This document shows, one piece after another, positions 63,006 to 64,000 of a stretch of DNA of 64,000 bases. How positions within the stretch are numbered: the first letter of the stretch is position 1; every line of letters starts with the position of its first letter. The translations under genes were made by a program, and so were the position numbers. A model generated the notes under the pieces. It was given only the letters and a program-made list of their open reading frames with translations. It had not been told where the DNA came from and did not search any database. The DNA is from UBA2588 sp964343075 (GTDB lineage Bacteria > Chloroflexota > Dehalococcoidia > Lucifugimonadales > UBA3495): the NCBI GenBank assembly GCA_964343075.1, contig CAYFGT010000005.1, positions 1 to 64,000 of the forward strand, in the 5' to 3' direction.

Positions 63006-63782
63006 CTACAAAAATGACGAACCAATCACCAAGAACCCTGTAGCTAACGCAACAAGTCCCATAGGGATGCTCTTCAATAATCTCATCAAAAAACCAATCG
63101 TAAGTACGCCCACGAAAAACGCTGCAACTATACCTGCCAGATGAGAAATATCTAAAACAGAAGGCCCTAAAGTTAATAATCCAATCAATCCCCCCCCAAA
63201 ACTAACGGGAATACTTATCAAGTAGCTCAATTTCAGAGCATCTTCCACTTTAACTTCTCTACCAATCAGGAATGACAGTGTCAGAGCAGACCTACTTAAC
63301 CCAGGCAATATGGAAAATCCTTGCACGATACCTAAAAGGCTCATTTCCAGAATGTGCAAATCATCAATAGATCTCCCAACTCGAGAAATTTGTTTGATTT
63401 GAACTATTCCAGTAACAATGATTAGAATCCCTATCAGGATCATTACATATTTACCCAACGATTCAGGTATAGATGTCATTGCTAAATAAATCGGGATGCC
63501 GATCATACCCGTAAAACAACTAGATATTAAGATAGCTGCCAGTAAATTTTTTTGATTACCCGTCGTCCAATCTCTTACTTTTAATATTTCAATTATGTCT
63601 TTTGAAAAATATAACAAGCTGGCCAGCCCTGTTCCGAAGTGTAACAAGAGGGCAATCGCGACCCCTTCAGCAAATCCTATGGTTGTACAACACTCGAAAA
63701 TTATGACTAGGATTCCCTCTGAACTCACAGGGATCCATTCTACTATCCCTTGAATCAAGCCTATTAAGATGTTTGTTCCCAT
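63006..63782 (-). CDS. UppP/BacA-like undecaprenyl-diphosphatase homologue
   Basis: The 258-residue membrane protein matches the BacA/UppP family. GLIQGIVEWIPVSSEGILVI is the N-terminal signature and PGLSRSALTLSFLIGREV the second, including the catalytic Arg. In E. coli UppP a His (His30) nine residues after the first-motif Glu is needed for activity; here that position is Ile (SSEGIL instead of SS-GHL). Variants with SSEG are known in divergent family members, so the activity may be altered rather than lost. It probably processes polyprenyl diphosphates. Confidence 0.85.
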   Translation of the reverse strand: MGTNILIGLIQGIVEWIPVSSEGILVIIFECCTTIGFAEGVAIALLLHFGTGLASLLYFSKDIIEILKVRDWTTGNQKNLLAAILISSCFTGMIGIPIYLAMTSIPESLGKYVMILIGILIIVTGIVQIKQISRVGRSIDDLHILEMSLLGIVQGFSILPGLSRSALTLSFLIGREVKVEDALKLSYLISIPVSFGGGLIGLLTLGPSVLDISHLAGIVAAFFVGVLTIGFLMRLLKSIPMGLVALATGFLVIGSSFL

Positions 63783-63797
63783 TCAGCCTCAGCTACT

Positions 63798-64000
63798 TTA
63801 TTGATCTATCTCTCTAAGGTTGATTATACATGGCTGGATATGCAATGCGTCCACGTATAAAAGTCCTACAGTGCCCACAGTGTTAGATTCATGATTCTTA
63901 CCAGGAAAAGTTGGGCTGCCAGGGTTCATCCATAAAATATTCTGGCTCCATATAGACAACTCCTCATGGGTATCTCCGAACAACACGATATCCACCGGCG
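63798..64000 (-). CDS. Metallophosphoesterase (YfcE-like), C-terminal part
   Basis: The visible 67 codons end a protein that continues past the window edge. They contain PVDIVLFGDTHEE, WMNPGSPTFPG and VGTVGLLYVDALHI, the GxTH and NPGS motifs of the YfcE/MJ0936 metallophosphodiesterase family. The first His of the usual GHTH is Asp (GDTH). It follows the uppP-like gene's start by 15 bases on the same strand. Confidence 0.75.
   Translation of the reverse strand, partial: PVDIVLFGDTHEELSIWSQNILWMNPGSPTFPGKNHESNTVGTVGLLYVDALHIQPCIINLREIDQ

Noticed and set aside
1..64000. Insertion sequences, prophage, integrons, attachment sites
   Set aside because: No transposase, integrase or phage-like protein was found, and no flanking direct repeats around any gene set were seen.

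Overview
The window is 64 kb of AT-rich bacterial chromosome, probably from a marine SAR202-like or Dehalococcoidia-like Chloroflexota genome. That placement is inference. It rests on many CaiB/BaiF CoA-transferases, SDRs, BKACE/HpcH/HMG-CoA-lyase-like enzymes and FAD/FMN oxidoreductases, together with a CobN plus ChlID-type chelatase, a K+-dependent H+/Na+ pyrophosphatase and a geranylgeranyl-reductase-family flavoprotein. No phage, transposase, CRISPR array or rRNA was seen. A run of exactly 100 N at 38346-38445 is a scaffold join, so the sequence is a draft or metagenome assembly.

Layout. 1-11.4 kb: tRNA-Val, a TPR protein, an unknown protein and a hydrolase; then an FMN hydroxy-acid dehydrogenase, and a plus-strand catabolic run (MFS transporter, Xsc-like ThDP enzyme, DUF971, FAD oxidoreductase, cyclophilin-like protein, tandem CaiB/BaiF fusion). 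11.4-17.4 kb: a cysteinyl-tRNA synthetase fused to a GT2 glycosyltransferase, MeaB, a degenerate DUF429 protein, a geranylgeranyl-reductase-like flavoprotein and an enoyl-CoA hydratase. 17.4-35.9 kb: one long minus-strand run. In transcription order it holds a ThiS/MoaD-like protein, CbiE, CobN, an unknown His/Cys-containing protein, ChlID, a lipoprotein, GlyS, BirA, two SDRs (one lacking catalytic residues) and the his genes Z-G-(PLC-like)-D-C-B. 36-43.7 kb: BKACE, rhomboid, kinase-like protein, scaffold gap, GNAT, a 58-residue zinc ribbon, a B12-binding/XRE regulator, DAHP synthase behind an aromatic attenuator, chorismate mutase, TrpA and a CPBP protease. 43.7-64 kb: amidase with an AtzG-like partner, HAD, tRNA-Glu, M20 peptidase, RNase D, aldolase, thiolase/DUF35 pair, acyl-CoA ligase, EVE, MmgE/PrpD, VOC, HMG-CoA-lyase-like enzyme, Nudix, ribokinase, CaiB/BaiF, receiver-like protein, SDR, HppA, UppP-like protein and the edge of a metallophosphoesterase.

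The strongest new observations are regulatory and architectural. First, the DAHP synthase gene has a complete attenuator: a promoter, a 21-codon leader peptide with five Tyr and two Phe codons within eight residues, an alternative pairing segment, and a hairpin-plus-U9 terminator just before the ribosome-binding site. Second, a CarH-like B12-binding module carries a C-terminal XRE helix-turn-helix instead of an N-terminal MerR domain. It lies directly upstream of a near-consensus promoter that has a perfect 10-bp palindrome in its spacer. Third, full-length CysRS is fused to a GT2 domain. Fourth, long-form HisG is encoded next to HisZ. Several paralogues have lost catalytic residues: an SDR, DUF429, half of the tandem CaiB/BaiF, and UppP.
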